Positions 43,148 to 51,625 of a stretch of DNA of 64,000 bases are shown piece after piece (position 1 is the first letter of the stretch; each line of letters opens with the position of its first letter). Made by a program: the position numbers and the translations under genes. The DNA comes from Ginsengibacter sp039931355 (GTDB lineage: Bacteria; Bacteroidota; Bacteroidia; Chitinophagales; Chitinophagaceae), in the NCBI GenBank assembly GCA_039931355.1, contig JBDTSD010000006.1, positions 1 through 64,000 of the forward strand, given 5' to 3'. The notes under the pieces are model-generated. The model made no database searches, was not told the origin of the DNA, and was given only the letters and a program-made list of their open reading frames with translations.

Positions 43148-43797
43148 GGAATAGATGTTATACCGAAATTATTAAGTGTTCCCTGGGTAAACATACCTGC
43201 AAGCCTTTCCTTGTTCTGCTGATAACTCATATAGAGGCTGCCTCCTTTATGATCAAAGCCAAGATCATCAACGTTGAGTACCCGCATACCTAAACTTATT
43301 TTTGCACGGATGGGATTCAGGTTTGCATCAAAGGCTTCTTCAGTAATGCTAAACTCAGTAATACGGACAGGCAAAATCCGGTTTTTATTCCAGATAAATA
43401 AGGTAAGGGGCGCTTCCATTGGGGCTATCTCGAGAGAGCCGGACGAAGCCGAGCTGTTGTTGGCAGTAAGCTGTGCACTTGTGGGATAGATAATTGTTTC
43501 CAGTGCAGCTAACTGTGAATGTATGCCGGTTTGTGCAGTAAGGCTATCGCCTGCCTGCATCATATCTGTAGCATCAATCTCTGCATCAAGCTTAATTGTT
43601 TCTACCGGCGGGCCAGTCAGCCGCATGGGTTGTGAGCGATCTTTTCCATCACTGCTGATGGTTTGCGCCTGCAGGCTTCTTGACAATGTATCGGGATTAT
43701 ACTGGAATGTAATGATCCGCTGCACTTTAGATGTTTGCGAATCAATCAAAACAATTCCGCCTTTTATGAGATGAGGTGAACCAGGGAAAGTTGACAT
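43144..43797 (-). CDS. Contractile injection system tube/adaptor protein (Afp7 N-terminal-like)
   Basis: 217 residues. Signatures of the CIS_tube-type domain: FQYNPDTLSRSLQ, MRLTGPPVETIKLDAEIDATD and FSITEEAFDANLNPIRAKISLGMRVL. It probably sits between the inner tube and the gp27-like hub. Its stop overlaps the LysM gene start by 4 nt, indicating translational coupling of two proteins that are joined in Afp7. Confidence 0.82.
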   Translation of the reverse strand: MSTFPGSPHLIKGGIVLIDSQTSKVQRIITFQYNPDTLSRSLQAQTISSDGKDRSQPMRLTGPPVETIKLDAEIDATDMMQAGDSLTAQTGIHSQLAALETIIYPTSAQLTANNSSASSGSLEIAPMEAPLTLFIWNKNRILPVRITEFSITEEAFDANLNPIRAKISLGMRVLNVDDLGFDHKGGSLYMSYQQNKERLAGMFTQGTLNNFGITSIP

Positions 43798-43825
43798 GCT
43801 GTAAATGTAATTTTAGCAACTCTAA

Positions 43826-44092
43826 TCATTCGGGTTTAAATCCAGAATAAACTGTGCCTGCTATTTGATTTCCGATTGATCCGGCAGAATCATTTTCCGA
43901 CAATTGAAAAGAGCCGCCCTTTAATGAAAGCTGGTCATTATTTTTTTGCAAAGAAGACGGCACACCTTGTTCAATGAAAAGTGAGGTCAAATGCTGCTCT
44001 ACGGCCTGGCCTATACGAAATTTATCAGCCGGGGAAAATCCATGCAAAACTAATTCGCCGATATTAATTTCAATATTGGGCTTTACTTCCAT
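43826..44092 (-). CDS. Small conserved eCIS-type protein
   Basis: 88 residues. The N-terminal segment (IEINIGELVLHGFSPADKFRIGQAVEQHLTSLF) resembles short proteins I recall encoded beside the ATPase gene in other eCIS clusters; their role is unknown. The remainder is polar and probably disordered. It overlaps the end of the AAA+ ATPase gene by 10 nt, so it is clearly part of the operon. Confidence 0.65.
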   Translation of the reverse strand: MEVKPNIEINIGELVLHGFSPADKFRIGQAVEQHLTSLFIEQGVPSSLQKNNDQLSLKGGSFQLSENDSAGSIGNQIAGTVYSGFKPE

Positions 44093-46083
44093 ACACCGGA
44101 TTCTATATTTGTTAGTGGCTTTTCCAGCTTATTGTACTCGCTTCTTATTGCCCGGGAAACCTGGGTCATCCTCACAGGTGTGCCTTCGTTGGCAGCAATA
44201 AATGAAGCATTTAGTGCAATGTTTCTTATGTTGCCCCCCGCAACATTTAATTTTGCAAGCTTTTCATATTCCAGGTTTTCGGTAGGGGTGGCTGCAGGAA
44301 ATATTTTGCTCCATATTTCTGCACGCTGCGCCACATCAGGAAATGGAAACTGGATGATAAAACGAATCCGGCGCATCCAGGCCTTATCCAGTGTATTCTT
44401 CATATTTGTTGTAAGAATTGCCAAGCCCCGGTAGGCTTCCATTCTTTGCAACAAATAACTTACTTCAATATTTGCGTAGCGGTCATGGCTGTCTTTCACT
44501 TCGCTTCTTTTTCCGAACAATGCATCTGCTTCATCAAATAGTAAAATGGCACCACCTTCCTCTGCGGAATCAAATATTTTTTTCAGATTTTTTTCAGTTT
44601 CTCCAATGTATTTATTTATTACCTGGCTCAGGTCAATCCGGTAAAGATCTAATTGCAGTTCATTTGCCAAAACCTCTGACGCCATTGTTTTTCCTGTTCC
44701 GCTTTCGCCGGTGAACAGTGCGGTAATCCCCAGTCCCCTCAGGCTTTTACCTGCAAATCCCCATTCGTTATATACTTTAATTCTTTGCTTCACCTGCATA
44801 ATTAATTCCCGCAAAAGATCTTTTTGTGTTTCGGGTAAAACCAAATCTTCCATGTTGGCTACAGGTTCTATTCGCTGCGCTAAATCGCCTACATCCGGGC
44901 GGGCATGCAGGCAGCAACTGTTCCATATTTTTTTTATTGTAGAATGCGACGATCCATTTTCTCTTGAAGCTATTGAACCATTCATTGATCCTTCCGCGGC
45001 AGCATGAATAGTTTTTGCGCTTAAATTAAATTGAGCCACCAGTTTTTTTATTTCATCATCAATGAGCTGTTTGCTTGAAAATTTTTCCTTCCATAAATCA
45101 AATTGTTCCATAGCAGTTGGCTTCGCAACCGGATAATTTTTTTTCTGCCGGGTAACGTTCATAGTATTTTGACCACTATTTACAATGGTGAGGCTTTGAA
45201 CATTATCAATAAAATTAATTACTGACTGAACTTTGTTTTTATCACTTATGTCTATTTCACTGTAGTCAATATAAAGCACGTTTGATTTAAGCGCTGCTTC
45301 CCGGTTCCAGATGCGGCTTATCTCGATAATATCTTTTATAGATGAAGGAATTGCGTGAACCGGAATGAAGTAAGGATACATGGCAAACTGCAGGCTCAAA
45401 TGAGCAGCAATGCTTTCTTTATCGGTTTTATTATCGCCGGTTAATTCAATAACTGGCAGTGTACCGGTTTTGCTATGCGAGGAAACATCTTGTATAATCT
45501 GTTCAGCTAACTTCAAGTGCGAAGGCACAAGTTGGTGTTTGGATTTAGGAAGTGGCGTAGCGAATCCGTCCAGGCGCTCATCGGGCTGGTGCAAGCCCGT
45601 AAGGTAATGAAGGATATGTTCGTCAATTTTTACCGGGGATTTTGAAATCAACTGGCTTTGAGTAAGATCAATCAAACGCCAATACCGAAGCGGCGCATTA
45701 GGTGAAATGGCGCTCCAGTGTGCATCTTCCAGGGAAGAAAGCGCAAGGCTAAATGCAGGCAATGGCATCCCGTTTTGCAGTGATGAGATTAGATCGGCAA
45801 AATTGCTATCAAGCTCCACACCTGCAGCCATCAACAATATTTTCTTTTCAAAAGACGAAAGGCCAAAAATTTTTGTGAGCGTTTCCAGTGAAGAAGGTGC
45901 GGGAAGTTCCTGTAATGCTTCTTCAAGCTTTTTATTTGCTTCAGCAAAATTTTGATGATCAGAATTTTCATTTTCTCTACGAAGCCCTTTTTTATTTAAT
46001 TCCAATTCTTCTTTCACCACTCTTAATGCAGCCATCAAATAGCGTTGATTTGCCTCGTTCCAATCTTTTATTTTCTCTATCAT
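44083..46083 (-). CDS. eCIS AAA+ ATPase (Afp15-type)
   Basis: 666 residues. The active AAA+ module is C-terminal: Walker A GESGTGKT (459-466), Walker B ILLFDEAD (513-520), sensor Asn in ILTTNMKN and arginines in RRIRF. The N-terminal half holds a second, degenerate ATPase-like domain (TGDNKTDKESIA near 215, NVLYIDYSEID near 268) without a proper P-loop. Afp15-type ATPases are required for eCIS assembly, but the mechanism is not settled. The start codon overlaps the DUF4255 gene by 4 nt. Confidence 0.93.
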   Translation of the reverse strand: MIEKIKDWNEANQRYLMAALRVVKEELELNKKGLRRENENSDHQNFAEANKKLEEALQELPAPSSLETLTKIFGLSSFEKKILLMAAGVELDSNFADLISSLQNGMPLPAFSLALSSLEDAHWSAISPNAPLRYWRLIDLTQSQLISKSPVKIDEHILHYLTGLHQPDERLDGFATPLPKSKHQLVPSHLKLAEQIIQDVSSHSKTGTLPVIELTGDNKTDKESIAAHLSLQFAMYPYFIPVHAIPSSIKDIIEISRIWNREAALKSNVLYIDYSEIDISDKNKVQSVINFIDNVQSLTIVNSGQNTMNVTRQKKNYPVAKPTAMEQFDLWKEKFSSKQLIDDEIKKLVAQFNLSAKTIHAAAEGSMNGSIASRENGSSHSTIKKIWNSCCLHARPDVGDLAQRIEPVANMEDLVLPETQKDLLRELIMQVKQRIKVYNEWGFAGKSLRGLGITALFTGESGTGKTMASEVLANELQLDLYRIDLSQVINKYIGETEKNLKKIFDSAEEGGAILLFDEADALFGKRSEVKDSHDRYANIEVSYLLQRMEAYRGLAILTTNMKNTLDKAWMRRIRFIIQFPFPDVAQRAEIWSKIFPAATPTENLEYEKLAKLNVAGGNIRNIALNASFIAANEGTPVRMTQVSRAIRSEYNKLEKPLTNIESGVWK

Positions 46084-47396
46084 AAGGTGATCTGTGGATC
46101 TGTAAACCTGCCAGTTCCATCGGGGACCAGGCCACTCGCTACGCCATCAATTTGTACCCTTACCAGGTAATCACCGGCAGTAACGCCTGATACCGGTATG
46201 GTAATAATATCAATTTGTGCGGGAGGGCTTGATAACGGCAAGGGTGATTGAAAACTATAACTGCGCCCGGTTACAGCAGTGGCTGCCGGTTGATATTCAT
46301 TTAATAACAGAACTACTTTTTGATTTTCTGAAATTGGAGGTGTCACCTCAATTGTAACATCAGCACTGCGGGATGTTGAGCTGCCTGCCTGATTTGAAAG
46401 CGATACATTAACGATCTCAGGACTTAATACAAATGAAGATTCATTTGAGGAAACACCGTTATGTGGTACAGGAGGCGAACCTAACAACATAGGATGTACA
46501 ACTGATACGCCATGAACACCGGCTTGTAAACTACCCGGAATTTTGACAACAATTTTTTTGTAAGAGATATTTTCAGCATCCGGAATTACTTCCACGCCGC
46601 CAACATTTACAAATACTAATTCAGATCTTAATTGGTATCCCTCGATCACAAGATTATAGCCGGAGAGTATTTTTTGAGTCTCCACAATTGGTGCATCGTC
46701 ATCAGCCTGCGATTTGATATTTTCGATAACTGGTGGTGCAAACGGAGCAACATATATCTTTCTTTCCTGGACAGGTAGGGCGGATTTTACAGAACGCGTG
46801 CTTTCGATCAACACAACGCTAACCCTGTAAGCCGCTGTAGGCCTGTATTTAGCTCCAAAGGCAGTCCACAGTTTGGAAATCTCTTCCGGATTCATTACTT
46901 CCGGAATAATCTTGATTTGCTCGAGCTGGTCGGCGAGGCCAACTGATGAAAAAACTCTGAGCGCAAGGGGTAAATTACCTGCGTCCTCAATGTCCGAAGG
47001 ATTTAATGAACGGCGGATTGAGTCACGTGGCAACACCGGTGTTTCGTGAAGCAACTGCATTCCATAACCCAATAAAATTTCCGAATGCAATTCCGCTCCA
47101 CCATAAGCTGTAAGGAGATAATGAAGATCAAGGGCAAGCGGTGGATTACTGACTCTGTCTCCACGCGAATTGAATGAAGGCTGCCCTTCATTTCTCCATC
47201 CCTGGTTGAATGAAGTTTGATACATAAATATATTCAGCTGGCTTTGCCCGTCTTCAATCACAATCCTATCCGGCGGGAGCGAGGTTACTGCTACTGTCAC
47301 GCCTGTAGTGCCAACGATGTCATGATTGATCAAACCATCATTAAGCAAATCTTTTAAACACAGCGTAACACCTGCTATGGCCAGCGCTGAGCTCAT
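46080..47396 (-). CDS. DUF4255 (Pvc16 N-terminal-like) tube/sheath terminator protein (Afp16-type)
   Basis: 438 residues. The N-terminal about 190 residues are DUF4255: LAIAGVTLCLKDLLNDGLI, VTSLPPDRI, LNIFMYQTSFNQGWRNEG and LDLHYLLTAYG. Afp16/Pvc16 caps the end of the tube and sheath. The remaining 250 residues contain two or three Ig-like beta domains (APPVIENIKSQADDDAP, LVIEGYQLRS), longer than a minimal cap, which may decorate the distal end. It overlaps the ATPase gene by 4 nt and abuts the 267-residue gene. Confidence 0.88.
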   Translation of the reverse strand: MSSALAIAGVTLCLKDLLNDGLINHDIVGTTGVTVAVTSLPPDRIVIEDGQSQLNIFMYQTSFNQGWRNEGQPSFNSRGDRVSNPPLALDLHYLLTAYGGAELHSEILLGYGMQLLHETPVLPRDSIRRSLNPSDIEDAGNLPLALRVFSSVGLADQLEQIKIIPEVMNPEEISKLWTAFGAKYRPTAAYRVSVVLIESTRSVKSALPVQERKIYVAPFAPPVIENIKSQADDDAPIVETQKILSGYNLVIEGYQLRSELVFVNVGGVEVIPDAENISYKKIVVKIPGSLQAGVHGVSVVHPMLLGSPPVPHNGVSSNESSFVLSPEIVNVSLSNQAGSSTSRSADVTIEVTPPISENQKVVLLLNEYQPAATAVTGRSYSFQSPLPLSSPPAQIDIITIPVSGVTAGDYLVRVQIDGVASGLVPDGTGRFTDPQITL

Positions 47397-48200
47397 CTAT
47401 ACAATGTCTTTTTTCTTTTTCAAAAAGTCATCAAGTGTCATAACAGGGTTGGAATCGGCTTTAGTTTTTACAGGCGTTTGTTGGCCAATGGCACGTACAT
47501 CTATGCGGCCAATATTTACCTTGATAACAGGCGCCGGTGATTCAACTTTTTCTTTTGCCTCCGCATTTATAAAGTGCTTAATATCCCTCACCCAATTCAA
47601 TGTATTAATGGATGGTTTATTTTGACTAACATGAAATTCTGTCGCAGGATTTATTTCATGACCAACCGGAGTTTCTTCCCCCCTGGCTACGGTTGCGGAG
47701 ACAGGAATAATATTGGTTGATGCTGATTGAAAATCTGCTTTTTCACTTTTCAAAACTTTCTGCTCATCATCATTGCGGAAGGATTGATTTGCCAATTCTT
47801 TTTTTGCAGAAATAAAATTTGATTCGAAAGGTTCTTTATCCAGGCTAACATCATTTTTTACTGATTCCACAAAATGAAGATCTGAAAATCTATTTTCATC
47901 ACTTGGTTGCTGTGATTCATTTCGTATCACTTCTCCGTCAGACCCTTCTATACTTTCTGCAGTAACCTCGTGTTCCCCTCTGAGCATTGAAGGAATAGGA
48001 ACTTTGCTTTCATTTTCCTGAGAAAAAAGAGATTGAGGCTTATCAGCCGGCATGACATTTATGGTGCTTTCGTTTTCAGAAATAACTTCTTGTAAATCTG
48101 TCGCCGGATTATTTTCCTGTTCAAAAACACCTTTCAATCTTGGCTGTACCTGGTTGGCAGGGTTTGTATGACGTTGTATAATGTTATTTAAGAAACTCAT
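47397..48200 (-). CDS. Low-complexity eCIS accessory protein
   Basis: 267 residues. Most of the chain is polar and predicted disordered (Glu/Ser/Asn-rich). The last 45 residues carry an ordered-looking motif, IKVNIGRIDVRAIG, and end with MTLDDFLKKKK. I recall similar C-terminal motifs in eCIS clusters next to the DUF4255 gene; no function is known. It overlaps the zinc-ribbon gene by 4 nt. A scaffold or linker role in assembly is possible. Confidence 0.65.
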   Translation of the reverse strand: MSFLNNIIQRHTNPANQVQPRLKGVFEQENNPATDLQEVISENESTINVMPADKPQSLFSQENESKVPIPSMLRGEHEVTAESIEGSDGEVIRNESQQPSDENRFSDLHFVESVKNDVSLDKEPFESNFISAKKELANQSFRNDDEQKVLKSEKADFQSASTNIIPVSATVARGEETPVGHEINPATEFHVSQNKPSINTLNWVRDIKHFINAEAKEKVESPAPVIKVNIGRIDVRAIGQQTPVKTKADSNPVMTLDDFLKKKKDIV

Positions 48201-48931
48201 GCTCTCACCATTTCAAGGTATAACCGGCGGCGCTTTGGGCCGATCTCTAAAATTTCACGCTCAGACCAACCGAAAAATTTTGCTAGAATAAAAATTTCCT
48301 GGAGAAGATGCTTTGCCCAGGAATTAATTTCAGACCAGAAATAACTCAGGATGTCAAACCCTGATTGCCACTGCGTTTTACAGGAAGGACAAGTCAATAA
48401 CATCATGATATCTGCCTGCGGATCTTCCTTGTTCATCAAGTCATTTATTTTTTCAATAACATTCACGGGCAAATCAGAAGGAACTACAATCTCATTTTCT
48501 CTGCGTATAGACGTTATGCAACGATTAAGTAATTCCCTGGCAGGTGTTTGAGATGAAGATTGTTTAAGGTGGAAAAGATCATTACTGGTGGGCAGCCTGA
48601 AGCTGATGTGGTATGTTTCAATCGTAACATCGAAAATTGTACCAACCCCGGGTAGAAGTGGTTGTAAACGTAGCTCCTTCACCTCATTTTCCCATTCAAT
48701 TTTTTCTGAGCAATGCGGGCATTTAGCCACATTTTTTAAACGGGGACCAAACATCCATTCCCTCAACTGAAGTAACCTGGCATCACGTTGGCCAATGCTT
48801 AAAGATGCAACACCAGAAAGATCGTGAACAGATGAAGCAGTTGCTATGAGATGAAGGGACGTTTCCATCAACGGCCGGTCCATGCAATTCTCCCATACAT
48901 TAAGTAACTCCGTTTCTGTAAGATTCCGCAT
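48197..48931 (-). CDS. eCIS zinc-ribbon accessory/baseplate protein
   Basis: 244 residues. The N terminus (LTETELLNVWENCMDRP) and C terminus (FFGWSEREILEIGPKRRRLYLEMV) look like those of T4 baseplate-type accessory proteins encoded in eCIS loci. Two CPxC pairs (71/74 and 181/184) probably bind one zinc ion. It lies between the tube gene and the disordered accessory gene. I infer a role in assembly; the exact part is unknown. Confidence 0.7.
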   Translation of the reverse strand: MRNLTETELLNVWENCMDRPLMETSLHLIATASSVHDLSGVASLSIGQRDARLLQLREWMFGPRLKNVAKCPHCSEKIEWENEVKELRLQPLLPGVGTIFDVTIETYHISFRLPTSNDLFHLKQSSSQTPARELLNRCITSIRRENEIVVPSDLPVNVIEKINDLMNKEDPQADIMMLLTCPSCKTQWQSGFDILSYFWSEINSWAKHLLQEIFILAKFFGWSEREILEIGPKRRRLYLEMVRA

Positions 48932-48944
48932 GTCTTAAAACTGA

Positions 48945-49466
48945 CTATGGTTCAGTGAAAGAAGGCTCGGAAGGCTCGGTGACTGCATAGTCCCTTTCCC
49001 AACCTTCGTTCTCCAATTTGATGTGCTGAATGGCAATTGCATTCGCATTGGCATCCAGATCAGGTAAGGATTGAAACTCAGAAACCCAGCAGCGAAAAAC
49101 GTTATAAGCAATAGCTAACTGGCCTGCTTCATTGTAGAGCTCGATCGTAAGATCTTTTCTGAAATCTTTTAAAGATGTTTCAGCGCCAAGGCCTGAGCCA
49201 AAATTCCAAACTTTGTTCGCCCATTTCTCAAACTCCTGGTCGTGCGTTACACCACGTTCAAGCGTGATGGCTTCAAACTCTGTACGTCCCGGCGATTTGC
49301 GGCTGCTGCTTGGATCGCCGCCTTCACGGTGCTTTACCACTTCTGTGGTTTTTTTAAGTCCACCAACTTTACTTATGCCTGCAACATAACGCCCATCCCA
49401 TTTTACACGAAACTTAAAATTCTTGTAAGGGTCGAAGCGTTGAGCATTTACTGTAAACTGTGCCAT
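48945..49466 (-). CDS. Inner tube protein (gp19-like; Afp1/Afp5-type)
   Basis: 173 residues, the usual size for a contractile-tail tube. Signatures: DPYKNFKFRVKWDGRYVAGISKVGGL, FEAITLERGVTHDQEFEKWANKVW and a C-terminal ENEGWERDY. Stacked hexamers form the lumen through which cargo passes. It is the only tube gene in the cluster apart from the CIS_tube-type adaptor. It follows the sheath gene by 11 bp. Confidence 0.95.
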   Translation of the reverse strand: MAQFTVNAQRFDPYKNFKFRVKWDGRYVAGISKVGGLKKTTEVVKHREGGDPSSSRKSPGRTEFEAITLERGVTHDQEFEKWANKVWNFGSGLGAETSLKDFRKDLTIELYNEAGQLAIAYNVFRCWVSEFQSLPDLDANANAIAIQHIKLENEGWERDYAVTEPSEPSFTEP

Positions 49467-49477
49467 AGTATATTTTT

Positions 49478-51064
49478 TTAGGATTCAATTTGTCCGGCTA
49501 ATTGTTGAATTTTTATTATTACAAATTCGGCAGGCTTTAACGGAGCAAAGCCGACCACTATATTTACAATACCGAGATTGATATCGTTTTGGGTGGTTGT
49601 TTCGCTGTCACATTTTACGAGGTAAGCCTCCTTAGGTGTCTTGCCCTGGAAAGCTCCCTGCCGGAAAAGGTTATGCATGAAAGCTCCCACGTTAAGCCTT
49701 ATCTGTCCCCATAAAGGTTCATCATTGGGTTCAAATACAACCCACTTTGTGCCCCTGTACAGGCTTTCTTCGATGAACAGGGCTGTCCTTCGCACAGCCA
49801 CATATTTATATTCATCAGCCAATTGGTCTGCTCCCCGCATTGTTCTTGCTCCCCAAACTACGCTTCCGGTAATTGGAAAAGTGCGAAGGCAATTAATTCC
49901 TAATTGATTCAACTGGCCGTTTTCAAGATCGTTTAATGTGACCTGCAGGCTTCTTACTCCATTTAAAGCGGCATCTATACCTGCGGGTGATTTCCATACG
50001 CCGCGGTTTGTATCTGTTTGTGCCATGATACCGGCGATAGTGCCGGACGGCACAAAAGTATCAACCTGGTTTTCTCTTAAAGGATCGGCCTTATTTATCA
50101 GTGGGTAATAAAGAGCTGCATTACGTGCATTGGTTCCGGATATACCAAGAGTTCCCAGGTTGTCTTTCGGTTTTTGGACGGCCTGATCAGGTATGCTGCC
50201 CCAGTCTGCAGGAGGATCAACAAGCAGCATTGCTCTTTTATCTACACAAAGTCTGATGGCATTTGAATAAACATCGGCAGAAGTATCAGCGTCTCTTTCC
50301 GGGGGCGGAATACAAAGAAGATTAAAAAGATCGGTCTTGGTAAGAGAGTCTACTGAGGTATTATAATCTGATGTACCTGGCACATCACCATCATCCCCCT
50401 GTGCAGTGACAGCAACATTGCCCGCTGTTTCTTCGGGCCGCCTGATGGGCACGATCCATTTGCCGGCGCTGTCTTTTTTTACATTAATGCGATTCGAATT
50501 CTGGTCAAGAACACGGGGAAGAAACCTGGCAGAAGTTGACAGGAGGTTTACGTTTAAATATTCCTCCACCTTTACATCCGTGTTTGTCTCATCGTTGTGT
50601 TCATAAATTTCGAGATTAAATAAGTCCGGATCCGGCGAGGGAGGCGAGCCGGGCGCTGCGGTAGGATCAGCGGTATTGTAATTTACAGACACCAGCAAAC
50701 TATTGCCCCAAACTCCCTCACTTGTAGCTACAAGGTCCAGAGGCACTGCTGCCGGGATACCGACCTCACTATCAAGGCTGATTTCGGCAGGTGTGGCGCC
50801 ATTCAGCGTACGAACAATGATAGCTTCGCTCCCCCCATTAAGGTAAAAATCCTGCACTGCATAACTCATAGTACTTTCCATCCAGAGGCCACCAAACTTG
50901 CGGGTAAAATCGCTGAAGCTGGTAATAGAAGTTGGCTTGTTAGAGGGCCCGCTTAAAGCACGTCCTATGAAAGCAGTAATGGATGTTGAGACCCCGGTAA
51001 TTGTCCTGACGCCGCTTGGCAATTCTTCAATATACACACCCGGATAGGTTGGTTGAACTGGCAT
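49478..51064 (-). CDS. Contractile sheath protein (Afp2/3/4-type)
   Basis: 528 residues. The N terminus has the sheath hallmark TYPGVYIEELPSGVRTITGVSTSITAFIGRA, residues 5-36. The C-terminal domain has GTKWVVFEPNDEPLWGQIRLNVGAFMHNLFRQGAFQG and ends with the interlocking strand FAPLKPAEFVIIKIQQL. This is the first gene of the minus-strand eCIS block, behind a palindrome-rich leader. Only one sheath gene is present, whereas Afp and PVC carry three. Confidence 0.96.
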   Translation of the reverse strand: MPVQPTYPGVYIEELPSGVRTITGVSTSITAFIGRALSGPSNKPTSITSFSDFTRKFGGLWMESTMSYAVQDFYLNGGSEAIIVRTLNGATPAEISLDSEVGIPAAVPLDLVATSEGVWGNSLLVSVNYNTADPTAAPGSPPSPDPDLFNLEIYEHNDETNTDVKVEEYLNVNLLSTSARFLPRVLDQNSNRINVKKDSAGKWIVPIRRPEETAGNVAVTAQGDDGDVPGTSDYNTSVDSLTKTDLFNLLCIPPPERDADTSADVYSNAIRLCVDKRAMLLVDPPADWGSIPDQAVQKPKDNLGTLGISGTNARNAALYYPLINKADPLRENQVDTFVPSGTIAGIMAQTDTNRGVWKSPAGIDAALNGVRSLQVTLNDLENGQLNQLGINCLRTFPITGSVVWGARTMRGADQLADEYKYVAVRRTALFIEESLYRGTKWVVFEPNDEPLWGQIRLNVGAFMHNLFRQGAFQGKTPKEAYLVKCDSETTTQNDINLGIVNIVVGFAPLKPAEFVIIKIQQLAGQIES

Positions 51065-51170
51065 GTTTTAAATTTTTAAAAGGTTTAAATAATGATTGAT
51101 GACGCTATATTATTTTTTTGAATTTATATAGATAAGAAAAAATGTATTAGGGAAAAATGATAATATCAGC

Positions 51171-51231
51171 AGAGGGCAGGGCTTTGCCTCTCTCAATTAC
51201 ATTAATAATTGAAATACTCTACAGCAGAGTA
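51171..51231 (-). promoter_or_regulatory. Three contiguous dyads in the eCIS leader
   Basis: Dyad 1 has 8-bp arms with a one-base bulge (AGAGGGCA with TGCCTCTCT). Dyad 2 has 7-bp perfect arms (TCAATTA / TAATTGA, 6-nt loop, 51193-51212). Dyad 3 has 6-bp perfect arms (TACTCT / AGAGTA, 51215-51231). They lie 107-167 bp upstream of the sheath start. They could be RNA hairpins in the mRNA leader or protein-binding sites; the sequence cannot decide. Confidence 0.45.
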
Positions 51232-51296
51232 CATGTTGCAAAGAGGATAAAATCCTTACAATATTTATAGGTGTATTTTTTAAAGAAGGCAACTAT

Positions 51297-51326
51297 GCAA
51301 TTATTAAATTCAACATTAATAATTGC
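51297..51326 (-). promoter_or_regulatory. 11-bp perfect palindrome upstream of the eCIS block
   Basis: Arms GCAATTATTAA (51297-51307) and TTAATAATTGC (51316-51326) flank an 8-nt centre. The segment ACATTAATAATTG (51313-51325) recurs exactly at 51199-51211, also as one half of a dyad. There is no T-tract on either side, so a terminator is unlikely. An operator for a dimeric regulator is the best guess. Confidence 0.5.
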
Positions 51327-51568
51327 TAAGATTTGAAGGAATAATAGGTTGGTAAAATTGTGGGAATAATTTTTTGATTTTTTATTTGGGGGAATAGTAA
51401 ATATCAAATCCAAATTAGATAAAGAATTTAAAAAATACAAGAATGTTAATAAACTTTTCAAAGAGAAGAAAGATAGATTTGCGGTAAAAGCCTTCGCCAG
51501 AAAGGCTTTCCTTCCGTCATTTATTTTTTCAACTTTAGAAAAAATAATCTAAAGTTTTACAATAGGAT

Positions 51569-51602
51569 AAAAAAAAGACCACCTTTTATTGAGGCAGTCT
51601 TT
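51569..51602 (-). terminator. Rho-independent terminator of clpB
   Basis: On the minus strand a 10-bp stem (AAAGACTGCC with GGTGGTCTTT, two G-T pairs, about 9-nt loop) is followed directly by eight T. It lies 24 bp downstream of the clpB stop and separates clpB from the eCIS block. Confidence 0.85.
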
Positions 51603-51625
51603 CTATTTAAGCTTTAAATTTATTT

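Larger units (their letters stand above)
51065..51568. other. Palindrome-rich upstream region of the eCIS block
   Basis: About 500 bp of AT-rich DNA between clpB and the sheath gene without a credible gene. It contains inverted repeats at 51171-51193, 51193-51212, 51215-51231, 51297-51326, 51487-51509 (8-bp arms) and 51531-51556 (9-bp arms). The promoter of the eCIS block should lie here, but I could not identify clear -33 and -7 elements. The dyads nearest to the sheath gene are listed separately. Confidence 0.6.

Noticed and set aside
51219..51461. An 80-codon minus-strand frame upstream of the sheath gene
   Set aside because: It is AT-rich, overlaps the palindromes, has no recognisable protein features and no upstream support.
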